Assembly (NCBI GenBank): GCA_900554775.1
Contig: USIK01000001.1
Location: 1 to 28,328 of the forward strand
Length of the DNA stretch: 28,328 nt
Direction of reading: 5' to 3'
DNA from: an uncultured Oscillospiraceae bacterium
GTDB lineage: Bacteria > Bacillota > Clostridia > Oscillospirales > Acutalibacteraceae
Part shown: piece after piece, positions 15,019-21,776 of the stretch
Position numbering within the stretch: position 1 is the stretch's first letter
Layout of the letters: every line of letters begins with the position of its first letter
Notes under the pieces: generated by a model
Database searches by the model: none
Seen by the model: the letters and a program-made list of their open reading frames with translations, nothing else
Told to the model about the DNA's origin: nothing
Made by a program: the position numbers and the translations under genes

Positions 15019-16035
15019 TTGTTTGTACTTAGGCTTAAAAGAAGATATTTGCTTTTCGGTTTGGCTTTTTTAACTATTTTTGGAGCGGGGGCTTTCGTTC
15101 TAGGCAGTGGCGGGTTTTCAGTGCGCGCTGAAGAAAACAAAAAATTCATAAAATACGTTGAGTTTAATCCGACGCATGAAGCGCTAGAAAAGGCAATGCA
15201 TGAGGATATAAAATCTCATAGCGAAGAGATTAAACTAAATTGGATTGAAATCCTTGCTTACTTAGGTTCGAAATACGGCGGGGACTTCAAAAAATATAAA
15301 TCATCTGACATGGATGATGTGGTTAAAAGGCTTAAAAATGGCGAAAAAATGAACGAAATAACAAAAGCAATGAAAACGTATGGATATTATTTCGAAGCCT
15401 ATGAGGCTGTTTTAAAGGGCTTCTTGGGCGATTACAAAGTTCAAAAGAAACCAAAAAACAGCGAAGAACCCGTTTGGGAGGAAGCCTACGGCCTTAAATG
15501 CTTCTCGCCAATTGCCAAAACCTTCCCTTTTTCGCACTATGATGACTTTGGTGCCTCACGGTCTTATGGATACGCAAGGCCGCACCTTGGTCATGACATG
15601 ATGTGCGCCATAGGCACTCCGGTCATTGCGGTTGAATCCGGTAGGGTTGAAATCATGGGCTGGAACCAATACGGCGGGTGGAGAATTGGCATAAGAAGCT
15701 TTGATAATAGAAGATATTATTATTATGCGCACTTGAGGCAAAACAGGCCTTTTAAATCGAATTTAAAAGAAGGCGACATCGTTAAAGCCGGGGACGTGAT
15801 AGGCTATGTTGGCAGGACGGGTTACAGCAAGAAAGAGAATGTTAACAACATTGAGCAAAGCCACCTCCACATTGGCCTTGAGCTCGTTTTTGATGAATCT
15901 CAAAAAGAATCCGACCATGAAATTTGGGTGGACCTTTATGCACTAATGCAGCTTTTGGAGAAAAATAAATCAAGCGTTGTGAGAAACTCGGAAACTAAAG
16001 AATATTCGCGCGAATTTGATTGGGAAGAAAAATGA
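15019..16035 (+). CDS. M23 family peptidoglycan endopeptidase
   Basis: The 338-residue protein has an N-terminal hydrophobic segment (residues about 11-30) that serves as a signal or anchor, a helical spacer (40-150), and a LytM/M23 domain. The zinc ligands are visible: His189 and Asp193 in HLGHD, and His284 in SHLHIG (with His282, plus His238 in YAHL). M23 enzymes cut peptide cross-links in peptidoglycan, so it works outside the membrane. All catalytic residues are present. The start is TTG with GAGGTG before it. A weak TATAAT at 14981-14986 is a possible promoter, and a terminator follows at 16054. It could take part in cell separation or in forespore engulfment, but the sequence does not show which. 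Confidence 0.9.
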   Translation: MFVLRLKRRYLLFGLAFLTIFGAGAFVLGSGGFSVRAEENKKFIKYVEFNPTHEALEKAMHEDIKSHSEEIKLNWIEILAYLGSKYGGDFKKYKSSDMDDVVKRLKNGEKMNEITKAMKTYGYYFEAYEAVLKGFLGDYKVQKKPKNSEEPVWEEAYGLKCFSPIAKTFPFSHYDDFGASRSYGYARPHLGHDMMCAIGTPVIAVESGRVEIMGWNQYGGWRIGIRSFDNRRYYYYAHLRQNRPFKSNLKEGDIVKAGDVIGYVGRTGYSKKENVNNIEQSHLHIGLELVFDESQKESDHEIWVDLYALMQLLEKNKSSVVRNSETKEYSREFDWEEK

Positions 16036-16053
16036 ATTAAACAGTGAAAATCA

Positions 16054-16083
16054 GGCTTTGGTTTAAAAACCAAGGCCATTTTT
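16054..16083 (+). terminator. Rho-independent terminator after the M23 peptidase
   Basis: GGCTTTGGTT (16054-16063), loop TAAA and AACCAAGGCC (16068-16077) form a ten-base-pair stem with one G-U pair, followed by ATTTTT. Confidence 0.85.
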
Positions 16084-16133
16084 CGGTTTCTGACAAATTT
16101 TTAAAAAAAAATTAAATACAGTTTACAAATGGG

Positions 16134-16162
16134 TTGACAAACGTAAAATTCAGCGTTAAAAT
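16134..16162 (+). promoter_or_regulatory. Strong promoter of the 16199 gene
   Basis: TTGACA (16134-16139), 17 bases, TAAAAT (16157-16162), about 37 bases before the GTG start. It is close to full consensus. Confidence 0.8.
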
Positions 16163-16198
16163 ATATAGTATACAATGTAAAAAGTAAGGAGTGTTTAA

Positions 16199-16969
16199 GT
16201 GAAAGAGTTTATTAAAAAGTCTGCAGCAGTAGCTTTTTCGGTGGTTGAAATTCTTTTTGCAGTGCCGTCAGCATTTTGCTCAACTAACAAAGAACCTTCG
16301 GATTATAGCTCAATGGGCAAATCTTGCAAGAAAAATGAAAGAGGTCACCTTGACCGTTTCAACATTATGGTTGCTTCAAAATATTTTGAAAGACCTGAAG
16401 ATCTTGCAAATCTTTCAATGGTTAATAAAAAATATAAAGAAGTTCATGAAATGTTCAAATACAGCCCAGTTAAACCTTTCGATAGGAAAGTTACGCCTAA
16501 TGTGGTAACCCGCCATGTTGAATGCGACAAGGGCGACGAGCCTCTAGTGTTCCCTGAAGCTGAGGGAAGAAATGAAGAATTGAGTTCTGATTTACTGGCT
16601 TGCCCATTTGAGGTCGTTGATAAAGAGATCGAAAAAATAGTTTATTTGCCAGGAAGTTTCACCTGGGAAGATGCAAACAAAGTTTTGAGGCTTAACTTTG
16701 CTAGCAAAGGAGAAAAATGGAGTTTTGAAGCAGAATTTGCTAAAGAAAATGATGCTTTTTCTGGCGTAAATTATGTGTGCACTTCACCATCGGGCAAACA
16801 AATAGTATTTCAGTTTCGCCCAAAAAGGCCTGAAGTGACTATAACTTCTGAAGGCAAAAAAAGGGTTGATTACGGTAATTTTAGTGACATGACGAAATAC
16901 AATAGTTTTTTAAAGCGTTTTGGTATAATAGACAGTAAGTTTTGGGTATTACCTTTTAGAAAGTTTTAA
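16199..16969 (+). CDS. Exported protein, LRR-less paralog of the next gene, F-box-like region
   Basis: The 256-residue product begins with a signal peptide (KEFIKKSAAVAFSVVEILF, then AVPSAFCS; no clear lipobox). A segment at about 52-85 (FNIMVASKYFERPEDLANLS then VNKKYKEV) resembles the core of an F-box. It aligns along its whole length with the N-terminal ~200 residues of the next gene: 'SKYF..P.DL.NLS.V.KK', 'IVYLPGSF', 'CTSP.GK..VFQF' and 'YNSFLKRFGI'. It has no LRRs. Such a pattern recalls the N-terminal part of BspA-like proteins of anaerobic protists, from memory. The start is GTG with AAGGAG before it. A terminator follows at 17000. Function is unknown; I infer an exported, possibly host-facing protein. 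Confidence 0.75.
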   Translation: MKEFIKKSAAVAFSVVEILFAVPSAFCSTNKEPSDYSSMGKSCKKNERGHLDRFNIMVASKYFERPEDLANLSMVNKKYKEVHEMFKYSPVKPFDRKVTPNVVTRHVECDKGDEPLVFPEAEGRNEELSSDLLACPFEVVDKEIEKIVYLPGSFTWEDANKVLRLNFASKGEKWSFEAEFAKENDAFSGVNYVCTSPSGKQIVFQFRPKRPEVTITSEGKKRVDYGNFSDMTKYNSFLKRFGIIDSKFWVLPFRKF

Positions 16970-16999
16970 TTTAAACCTTAGCATGAAATAATGAGTAGT

Positions 17000-17035
17000 C
17001 CTCCGGTTGGTTTGAAGCCGGAGGTGGATTTTTTT
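17000..17035 (+). terminator. Rho-independent terminator after the 16199 gene
   Basis: CCTCCGG (17000-17006) pairs with CCGGAGG (17018-17024), extended by TT/AA, followed by TGGATTTTTTT. The same stem recurs at 18975. Confidence 0.8.
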
Positions 17036-17079
17036 CGTGCTTTTTGATTTTAATAAATGAAAATGGAGGAGATTTTTTA

Positions 17080-18945
17080 ATGAAAAAGGTTATAAAAAAA
17101 GCAGCTGTAATGGTTTTTTCAGCTATGGGAGCACTTTTAGCAGTTCCCGCAGCTTTTGGTTCGTCAACCGAACCTGCAAACCTAAATTTGCAAAGAAGGG
17201 ACGTTAACCCTGTAAGGGATGGGAGAAGAATTGATATAGCTAATATGATGGTTGTAGGAAAGTATTTTAGTAATCCTAAAGACCTTATTAATTTATCAAG
17301 TGTTGCTAAAAAATTTAGGCCTATTACAGATAGATATTATTATAACCCTGTGAGATACAACCCTAAAATGTTCCCTAATATACAAACTTTACATGTTTAC
17401 CCCCATAGCGAGAAGTTCCCTTTGACATTCCCTGATCAAGAAATTAAAACAATAATTTATTTTCCAGGGTCCTTCAACACGGTTAGATTTAAACAAGTTT
17501 TATCAGCAAATAATATTATCGAAGAAAATTGGCTACATGAAATAACAATGAATGGTGAAAACCCCGCTCTGGGTTTAACACTTTCTTATACTTCACCAAG
17601 AAATGAAAAAATAATATTCAAATTTGCCCCTATTCCATGTGAATCACTCGACTTAACTATTAAAAAATATAACGACCTTATAAGTTCATGTGGATTAATT
17701 TTCCCGCCTAATATGCCTAATTCTATAAGTAAAAAAGATTATAGAGCATTAAAAAGCTTTTGTTTCCCTGAAATTTTGGAAAGTATAAACGATGGTGCCT
17801 TCTCTGGTTGCACTGGTTTAGAGAGCGTTACGATCCCTCCTACTGTTCAAGATATAGGAGAGTTTGCTTTTCAAAGTTGTCATGTTTTAAAGAATGTTAA
17901 CTTTACTAATCCTTCTTTATCAATGATAGGAACATGCTCTTTTCAAAATTGCCGTTCTTTAGAAAAAATTAATATTCCTGATACTGTTTCTGAAATTGGA
18001 GCGGGTGCCTTCGAGGATTGCCGGAGGTTAAATAATGTGGTTATTCCTAATTCTGTTAAAAAAATAAAAGACATCACTTTTCGTGATTGCCATTCTTTAA
18101 CTAATGTTACTATTCCAGATTCTGTGAAAACCATAGGAATACAAGCTTTTGCAGAATGCAGATCATTAGAAAAAATTAATATTCCTAATTCAGTTTCTGA
18201 AATTGGGTATGGTGCCTTCGGGAACTGCCATAGGTTAAATAATGTGGTTATTCCTAATACTGTTAAAGAGATAAAAAGCCTTACTTTTTGTGATTGCAAT
18301 TCTTTAACTAATGTTACTATTCCTGATTCTGTAGAAATCATAGGAACACAAGCTTTTGCAAGATGCAAATTATTAGCAAACGTTGTAATTCCTGATTCTG
18401 TTAAAATTTTAGGTATGGCTGCATTTTGCAGGTGCCCTGCTTTGGAAAATATTATAATACCTAAGTCGGTTGAAGAAATAGGAGGATCTGCTTTTACATC
18501 ATGCAAAAATTTGAAAAATGTTACAATTAATGGTAATGAAGTTAGATATATAGGTCCGAGGACTTTTGAATCGTGCGTTAATTTGAGAAATATTAATATT
18601 CCAGATTCCGTTGAAAGTATCGGAGAAAATGCTTTTAAAGGATGTAAATTTTTAAGTAAAATTGTTCTTCCGAGGTCTCTTAGAGTTATAGAAAACTATG
18701 TTTTCAGTGATTGCGTTCGTTTAAGAGAGGTTGTTATCCCTGATTCTGTTGTAGAAATAAAAACTGACACTTTCGAAAATTGCAAAAGGCTAGAAAGAAT
18801 TAATATTCCTACTTCTGTTCAAAACATAGGCGAAGGTGCTTTCCACGGTTGCGATAATAAGAAGCTTGTTATAGAATTTAATGGCGAAGAATATAGAAGT
18901 GTAAAAAGCTTTATGGATGCTTTTAACAGCTTCAGAGCCAAATAA
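17080..18945 (+). CDS. Exported F-box-like / BspA-type leucine-rich repeat protein
   Basis: The product is 621 residues if it starts at ATG 17080, which follows GGAGGAG (17065-17071). An in-frame upstream start at 17044 lacks a ribosome site. A signal peptide (residues about 1-27, cut after AAFGSS) is followed by an F-box-like segment (about 49-83, VVGKYFSNPKDLINLSSV) and an 'NPKMFPNIQTLHVY' motif. From about residue 230 there are 16 copies of a 23-residue LRR (pattern L..V.IP.SV..IG..AF..C), the BspA/TpLRR type. Residues in the middle block are a recent 69-residue duplication. BspA repeats bind host proteins or mediate adhesion in other bacteria. F-box plus LRR resembles eukaryotic FBXL proteins; a role in a eukaryotic host is my inference. 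No promoter of its own is visible after the 17000 terminator. Confidence 0.85.
   Translation: MKKVIKKAAVMVFSAMGALLAVPAAFGSSTEPANLNLQRRDVNPVRDGRRIDIANMMVVGKYFSNPKDLINLSSVAKKFRPITDRYYYNPVRYNPKMFPNIQTLHVYPHSEKFPLTFPDQEIKTIIYFPGSFNTVRFKQVLSANNIIEENWLHEITMNGENPALGLTLSYTSPRNEKIIFKFAPIPCESLDLTIKKYNDLISSCGLIFPPNMPNSISKKDYRALKSFCFPEILESINDGAFSGCTGLESVTIPPTVQDIGEFAFQSCHVLKNVNFTNPSLSMIGTCSFQNCRSLEKINIPDTVSEIGAGAFEDCRRLNNVVIPNSVKKIKDITFRDCHSLTNVTIPDSVKTIGIQAFAECRSLEKINIPNSVSEIGYGAFGNCHRLNNVVIPNTVKEIKSLTFCDCNSLTNVTIPDSVEIIGTQAFARCKLLANVVIPDSVKILGMAAFCRCPALENIIIPKSVEEIGGSAFTSCKNLKNVTINGNEVRYIGPRTFESCVNLRNINIPDSVESIGENAFKGCKFLSKIVLPRSLRVIENYVFSDCVRLREVVIPDSVVEIKTDTFENCKRLERINIPTSVQNIGEGAFHGCDNKKLVIEFNGEEYRSVKSFMDAFNSFRAK
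17959..18372 (+). repeat. Tandem 207-bp duplication in the LRR gene
   Basis: Bases 17959-18165 and 18166-18372 are two near-identical 207-base units, each encoding three LRRs (69 codons, in frame). The first ~20 codons are almost identical in DNA (TTAGAAAAAATTAATATTCC in both). The following unit (18373 on) has diverged. This looks like recent in-frame expansion. Confidence 0.9.
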
Positions 18946-18974
18946 TTTAAAATCAAAATTAAAAAATAAATAAC

Positions 18975-19002
18975 CCTCCGGTTTATTCCGGAGGATTTTT
19001 TT
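18975..19002. terminator. Bidirectional terminator between the LRR gene and the peptide array
   Basis: CCTCCGG TTTATT CCGGAGG (18975-18994), followed by seven T residues on the plus strand and by AT-rich sequence with a T-run on the minus strand. It serves the two convergent transcripts. The T-run covers the stop codon of the 19001 gene. Confidence 0.88.
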
Positions 19003-19492
19003 AACTCGTTTTTTTAGTAGTAGTTGTGGTTGTTGTAGTCGTTGTTGTGGTGGTAGTAGTTTTTTGGTCTTTCAAGCTGCCGCCGTTTTTAATCCAGTTG
19101 ATGCCTTTTTTGGCTTCATCGTAAATTACTTTTCCGGCAATTCCTGTAGCAATCAAAGCCACAGCCATTGAGCTGTAGACAGCTGCTGCGCCAAAATCTG
19201 TGGTGTTGCTGCTAGCGCCTGAAAAGCTTTGTGAAACGTTATTAAAAGCAGCTTTTCCACCGCTTATTAAAGTTCCGCCGGAAATTTCTTCTAAGTCATC
19301 GTCAGAAAGTTCGGTTGTGTTTTTGTCAACCATTTTATTTATTATTTGAGAAATTATGTCAATCTCTTCCAAAGAAAGTTCGATGCCTTTTTCTGCAAAA
19401 GCTTCTTTAACTTCTTCGGTCGTTTGCATGTCAAGAATTTCGTTTACAAAATCTTCATCTCTCATAACTTCCATGAGTTGATGTTTATCCAT
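19001..19492 (-). CDS. Gly-Gly leader small protein 6 (poly-threonine tail)
   Basis: The 163-residue product has a 73-residue leader that ends in the GG of EISGG, like its five upstream paralogs (leader motif 'MRDEDF...EEVKEAF...GIELSLEE...ELSDDDLEE'). After the GG the segment has GGKAAFNN, then a hydrophobic helix (AAVYSSMAVALIATGIAG), then 'EAKKGINWIKNGG'. It ends with 15 consecutive threonines flanked by lysines. The threonines use all four ACN codons, so this is not a simple DNA microsatellite. The leader resembles the Nif11-type class. Role unknown; exported or processed peptide is inferred. It is the last gene of the array, 11 bases after the 19504 gene. Confidence 0.8.
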   Translation of the reverse strand: MDKHQLMEVMRDEDFVNEILDMQTTEEVKEAFAEKGIELSLEEIDIISQIINKMVDKNTTELSDDDLEEISGGTLISGGKAAFNNVSQSFSGASSNTTDFGAAAVYSSMAVALIATGIAGKVIYDEAKKGINWIKNGGSLKDQKTTTTTTTTTTTTTTTKKTS

Positions 19493-19503
19493 TTAAAATC
19501 CTC

Positions 19504-19890
19504 CTACTTCTTTATTTTTCTTATTATTGCGTCTAGTATCTTTCCGCTTGCGCTGAAAAATAAATTCTTTGCACCTGAAAAAGTTGCATAGGCAAACATT
19601 CCCATTGCAACACCTGCAGCTATTACCGTCATTTTTTCGATTCTTGGGTCTCTTTCTTGATCACCGAGCACTCCTCCGGTGATTTTCTTTAAATCTTCTT
19701 CAGAAAGTTCGCCTGATTCGCTTTCAGCGATTTTTTTAATCGTGGAAATTACTACTTCTGATTCTTCCAAAGAAAGGTCAATTCCTTTGGCTTTAAAAGC
19801 CTTTTTAATTTCCTCGGGTGATTGTGTGTCCATTAAGCTCTCGGTGAATTTTATGTCTTTCATTGCTTCTGAAATTTCTTCTTTTTTCAT
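19504..19890 (-). CDS. Gly-Gly leader small protein 5
   Basis: 128 residues: a 73-residue leader ending in ITGG, then a ~55-residue C-terminal part with a hydrophobic helix (MTVIAAGVAMGMFAYATFSGA) and a basic tail (ILDAIIRKIKK). The leader ends 'ELSEEDLKKITGG' as in the paralogs. It lies 21 bases after the 19912 gene and 11 before the next. The pre-start sequence (GGGGGA...TTTACTACA) is nearly the same as that of the 20329 gene, showing shared origin. The short, membrane-active-looking C-terminal part would be consistent with a bacteriocin-like peptide. Confidence 0.8.
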   Translation of the reverse strand: MKKEEISEAMKDIKFTESLMDTQSPEEIKKAFKAKGIDLSLEESEVVISTIKKIAESESGELSEEDLKKITGGVLGDQERDPRIEKMTVIAAGVAMGMFAYATFSGAKNLFFSASGKILDAIIRKIKK

Positions 19891-19911
19891 TGTAGTAAAT
19901 CCCCCTTATTT

Positions 19912-20295
19912 CTAATATCTCAGTACTATATATCTTGGTTCGGCTAAATCTTTGATTTCTTTTGCTATTTTGCAGATTCTGTATACTTTATCAACCGTGT
20001 TTGCAACCACCATAGATGCTGCTAACCCGCCGATTATAACCAAAGGAATGATGGAGTTAGTGCTTGAAGTTGCACCACCAGATATTTCTTCCAAATCTTC
20101 GTCAGAAACCTCGCCTGGTTTGCTTTCAGAAAGTTTTTTGATTGTTGAAATTACAGCTTGCGCCTCTTTTAAGGAAAGGTCAATTTCTTTAGTGGCAAAA
20201 GCTTTTTGCATTTCTTCAGGTGATCTAATGTCTATTATTTTTTCAACGAATTTTATGTCTTTCATTGCTTCTGAAATCATTTTTTCTTTCACCAT
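19912..20295 (-). CDS. Gly-Gly leader small protein 4
   Basis: 127 residues, with a 74-residue leader ending ISGG and a ~53-residue remainder holding a hydrophobic helix (SIIPLVIIGGLAASMVVANT) and then an amphipathic 'VDKVYRICKIAKEIKDL'. Its leader is nearly identical to the next upstream gene (20329), including at DNA level, so it is a recent duplicate. Start is ATG with AAGGAG; pre-start sequence matches the 20816 gene rather than the 20329 gene. Confidence 0.82.
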   Translation of the reverse strand: MVKEKMISEAMKDIKFVEKIIDIRSPEEMQKAFATKEIDLSLKEAQAVISTIKKLSESKPGEVSDEDLEEISGGATSSTNSIIPLVIIGGLAASMVVANTVDKVYRICKIAKEIKDLAEPRYIVLRY

Positions 20296-20752
20296 TTCGT
20301 CAATCTCCTTTCTAATTAAACTTATATCTTAACGATGTTTACCGTAAGCATAATTGTAGCCATCACAAAATCCCCGGCTACGGCCGTCACGATAACCTTT
20401 GTAATATTGGTTATCACTGCCTTTTTTGTTATATTCTTTTGCCATTTCGCAAATTTTATATACTTTATTGACGCTATCACCGACTACTATTGCAGTCATT
20501 AATCCACCAATTACCACAAAAGGAATGATGGAGTTAGTGCTCGAAGTTGCACCGCCAGATATCTCTTCCAAATCCTCGTCAGAAACCTCACCAGATTTGC
20601 TTTCAGAAAGTTTTTTGATTGTTGAAATTACAGCTTGCGCCTCTTCTAAGGAAAGGTCAATTTTTTTAGTGGCAAAAGCTTTTTGCATTTCTTCAGGTGA
20701 TCTAATGTCTATTATTTTTTCAACGAATTTTATGTCTCTCATTGCTTCTGTA
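20043..20752 (-). repeat. Duplicated leader segment shared by small proteins 3 and 4
   Basis: Bases about 20043-20275 and 20520-20752 (offset 477) differ by only about 11 positions by hand count over ~225 bases. They cover the leader and start of the helix. The C-terminal ends outside this block are unlike each other. Confidence 0.85.
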
Positions 20753-20772
20753 ATTTTTTCTTCTTTTTTCAT
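20329..20772 (-). CDS. Gly-Gly leader small protein 3 (Gly/Arg/Tyr-rich tail)
   Basis: 147 residues. The 74-residue leader ends ISGG. Then come a hydrophobic helix (SIIPFVVIGGLMTAIVVGDS) and VNKVYKICEMAKE. The tail is the oddest part: about 25 residues rich in G, Y, R, D and one C (YYKGYRDGRSRGFCDGYNYA). Compared with the 19912 paralog, leader and helix agree almost exactly but the tails are unrelated. Start is ATG with GGGGGAG. Confidence 0.82.
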   Translation of the reverse strand: MKKEEKITEAMRDIKFVEKIIDIRSPEEMQKAFATKKIDLSLEEAQAVISTIKKLSESKSGEVSDEDLEEISGGATSSTNSIIPFVVIGGLMTAIVVGDSVNKVYKICEMAKEYNKKGSDNQYYKGYRDGRSRGFCDGYNYAYGKHR

Positions 20773-20815
20773 TGCAGTAACTCCCCCTTTTTTGTTTTTT
20801 AAAGTATATTATTTT

Positions 20816-21151
20816 TTAATTTTCTTCTTTATAAAGTTCGTATGCTCCATTTAAAGTCAAAGCTGCCACCATTGTGCCTAGTGCTGCAGCTGTGGCAATC
20901 GAGATTTTCTCTATTTTTTCTAAATCTATTCCCCCTGCCACTCCTTCTAAATCATCTTCTGAAAGTTCGCCAGATTCACTTTTAGCAAGTTTTTTAATTG
21001 TTGAAATTATAGCTTGCGCCTCTTCCAAAGAAAGCTCGATTTCCTTTTTGGCAAAAGCTTTTTGCATTTCTTCAGGCGATTGAATTTCGATTATTTTCTT
21101 GGCAAATTCCACGTCTTTCATTGCTTCCGAAATCATTTTTTCTTTTTCCAT
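20816..21151 (-). CDS. Gly-Gly leader small protein 2
   Basis: 111 residues, the shortest of the six. The leader of 74 residues ends VAGG, and 37 residues follow (IDLEKIEKISIATAAALGTM, then VAALTLNGAYELYKEEN). They form one hydrophobic, Ala/Gly-rich segment and a short charged tail. The size of the C-terminal part is in the range of unmodified or modified bacteriocins. AAGGAG precedes the ATG. It lies 30 bases after the first gene. Confidence 0.8.
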   Translation of the reverse strand: MEKEKMISEAMKDVEFAKKIIEIQSPEEMQKAFAKKEIELSLEEAQAIISTIKKLAKSESGELSEDDLEGVAGGIDLEKIEKISIATAAALGTMVAALTLNGAYELYKEEN

Positions 21152-21181
21152 TTCGTTAATCTCCTTTCTTGGCTTTTAGCT

Positions 21182-21628
21182 TTAGTCTTTTGCTAGTTTT
21201 TCTATGATGTCAGCTCCTCCGCTAACTGCTTTTTGATAAAGGCTTGGTTTTGATATTCCCATATTTTTTGCGAATTTGCTGGCTTCTCTGCTAACTGGGT
21301 TTCTGTCTAGCTCATTAGCCACGTCATAACCGTATTTTCCAAGTGCGGCTATTCCTCCAGCTGCAACTATTCCTAGAGCAACTGCGCTAGCAATTTTAAA
21401 GGTGTTGCCCCCGCCGGAGATTTCTTTCAGGTCTTCTTCGCGAAGTTCGGTTGAATTGTTTTTAATCATTCTTTGTATTGTAGAAATGATCACCTTCGCT
21501 TCTTCCAAAGAAATTTCAACGTCTTTGGCAGCAAATGCTTTTTTTACTTCTTCTGGAGATTCCATGTCGATAAGGCTTTTTGCGAATGTTTCGTCTTGAA
21601 CCGCTGCGGTAATTTTTTCGGTTTTCAT
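21182..21628 (-). CDS. Gly-Gly leader small protein 1, first gene of array
   Basis: 148 residues from ATG 21626-21628; an in-frame GTG 12 bases upstream overlaps the ribosome site GGTGGAG and was rejected. The 73-residue leader ends ISGG, and is followed by an Ala/Gly-rich helix (IASAVALGIVAAGGIAALG) and about 40 mostly charged residues. It is the first gene behind the consensus promoter at 21676-21704. The six genes lie in one direction with gaps of 11-43 bases, so they form one operon. In the window there is no peptidase-containing ABC transporter, radical SAM enzyme or lanthipeptide synthase, so their processing route is unknown. Confidence 0.8.
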   Translation of the reverse strand: MKTEKITAAVQDETFAKSLIDMESPEEVKKAFAAKDVEISLEEAKVIISTIQRMIKNNSTELREEDLKEISGGGNTFKIASAVALGIVAAGGIAALGKYGYDVANELDRNPVSREASKFAKNMGISKPSLYQKAVSGGADIIEKLAKD

Positions 21629-21675
21629 AATTAACTCCACCCTCTTTTATTTTTTGTTCTGGATTATATTTCTAG

Positions 21676-21704
21676 ATTATATACACAATAAAGTAAAATG
21701 TCAA
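21676..21704 (-). promoter_or_regulatory. Perfect sigma-A promoter of the small-protein operon
   Basis: On the minus strand TTGACA (21704-21699), a 17-base spacer and TATAAT (21681-21676) match consensus exactly. The first start codon lies about 48 bases downstream. Confidence 0.88.
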
Positions 21705-21776
21705 TACCTTTATTCTATAAAATTATGATAAATAAATAATCTCTGACATACAAGTGGTAAATTTTTCAATTTTCTA

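Noticed and set aside
17959..18372. CRISPR-like array
   Set aside because: The repeats are coding, contiguous without spacers, and encode LRRs.
17943..18506. 187-codon open frame opposite the LRR repeats
   Set aside because: Its regularity only mirrors the LRR repeat on the other strand.
19018..19064. Phase-variable trinucleotide microsatellite
   Set aside because: The units differ at the third base and length changes of three would keep the frame; it lies at the gene end, so no on/off switching is expected.
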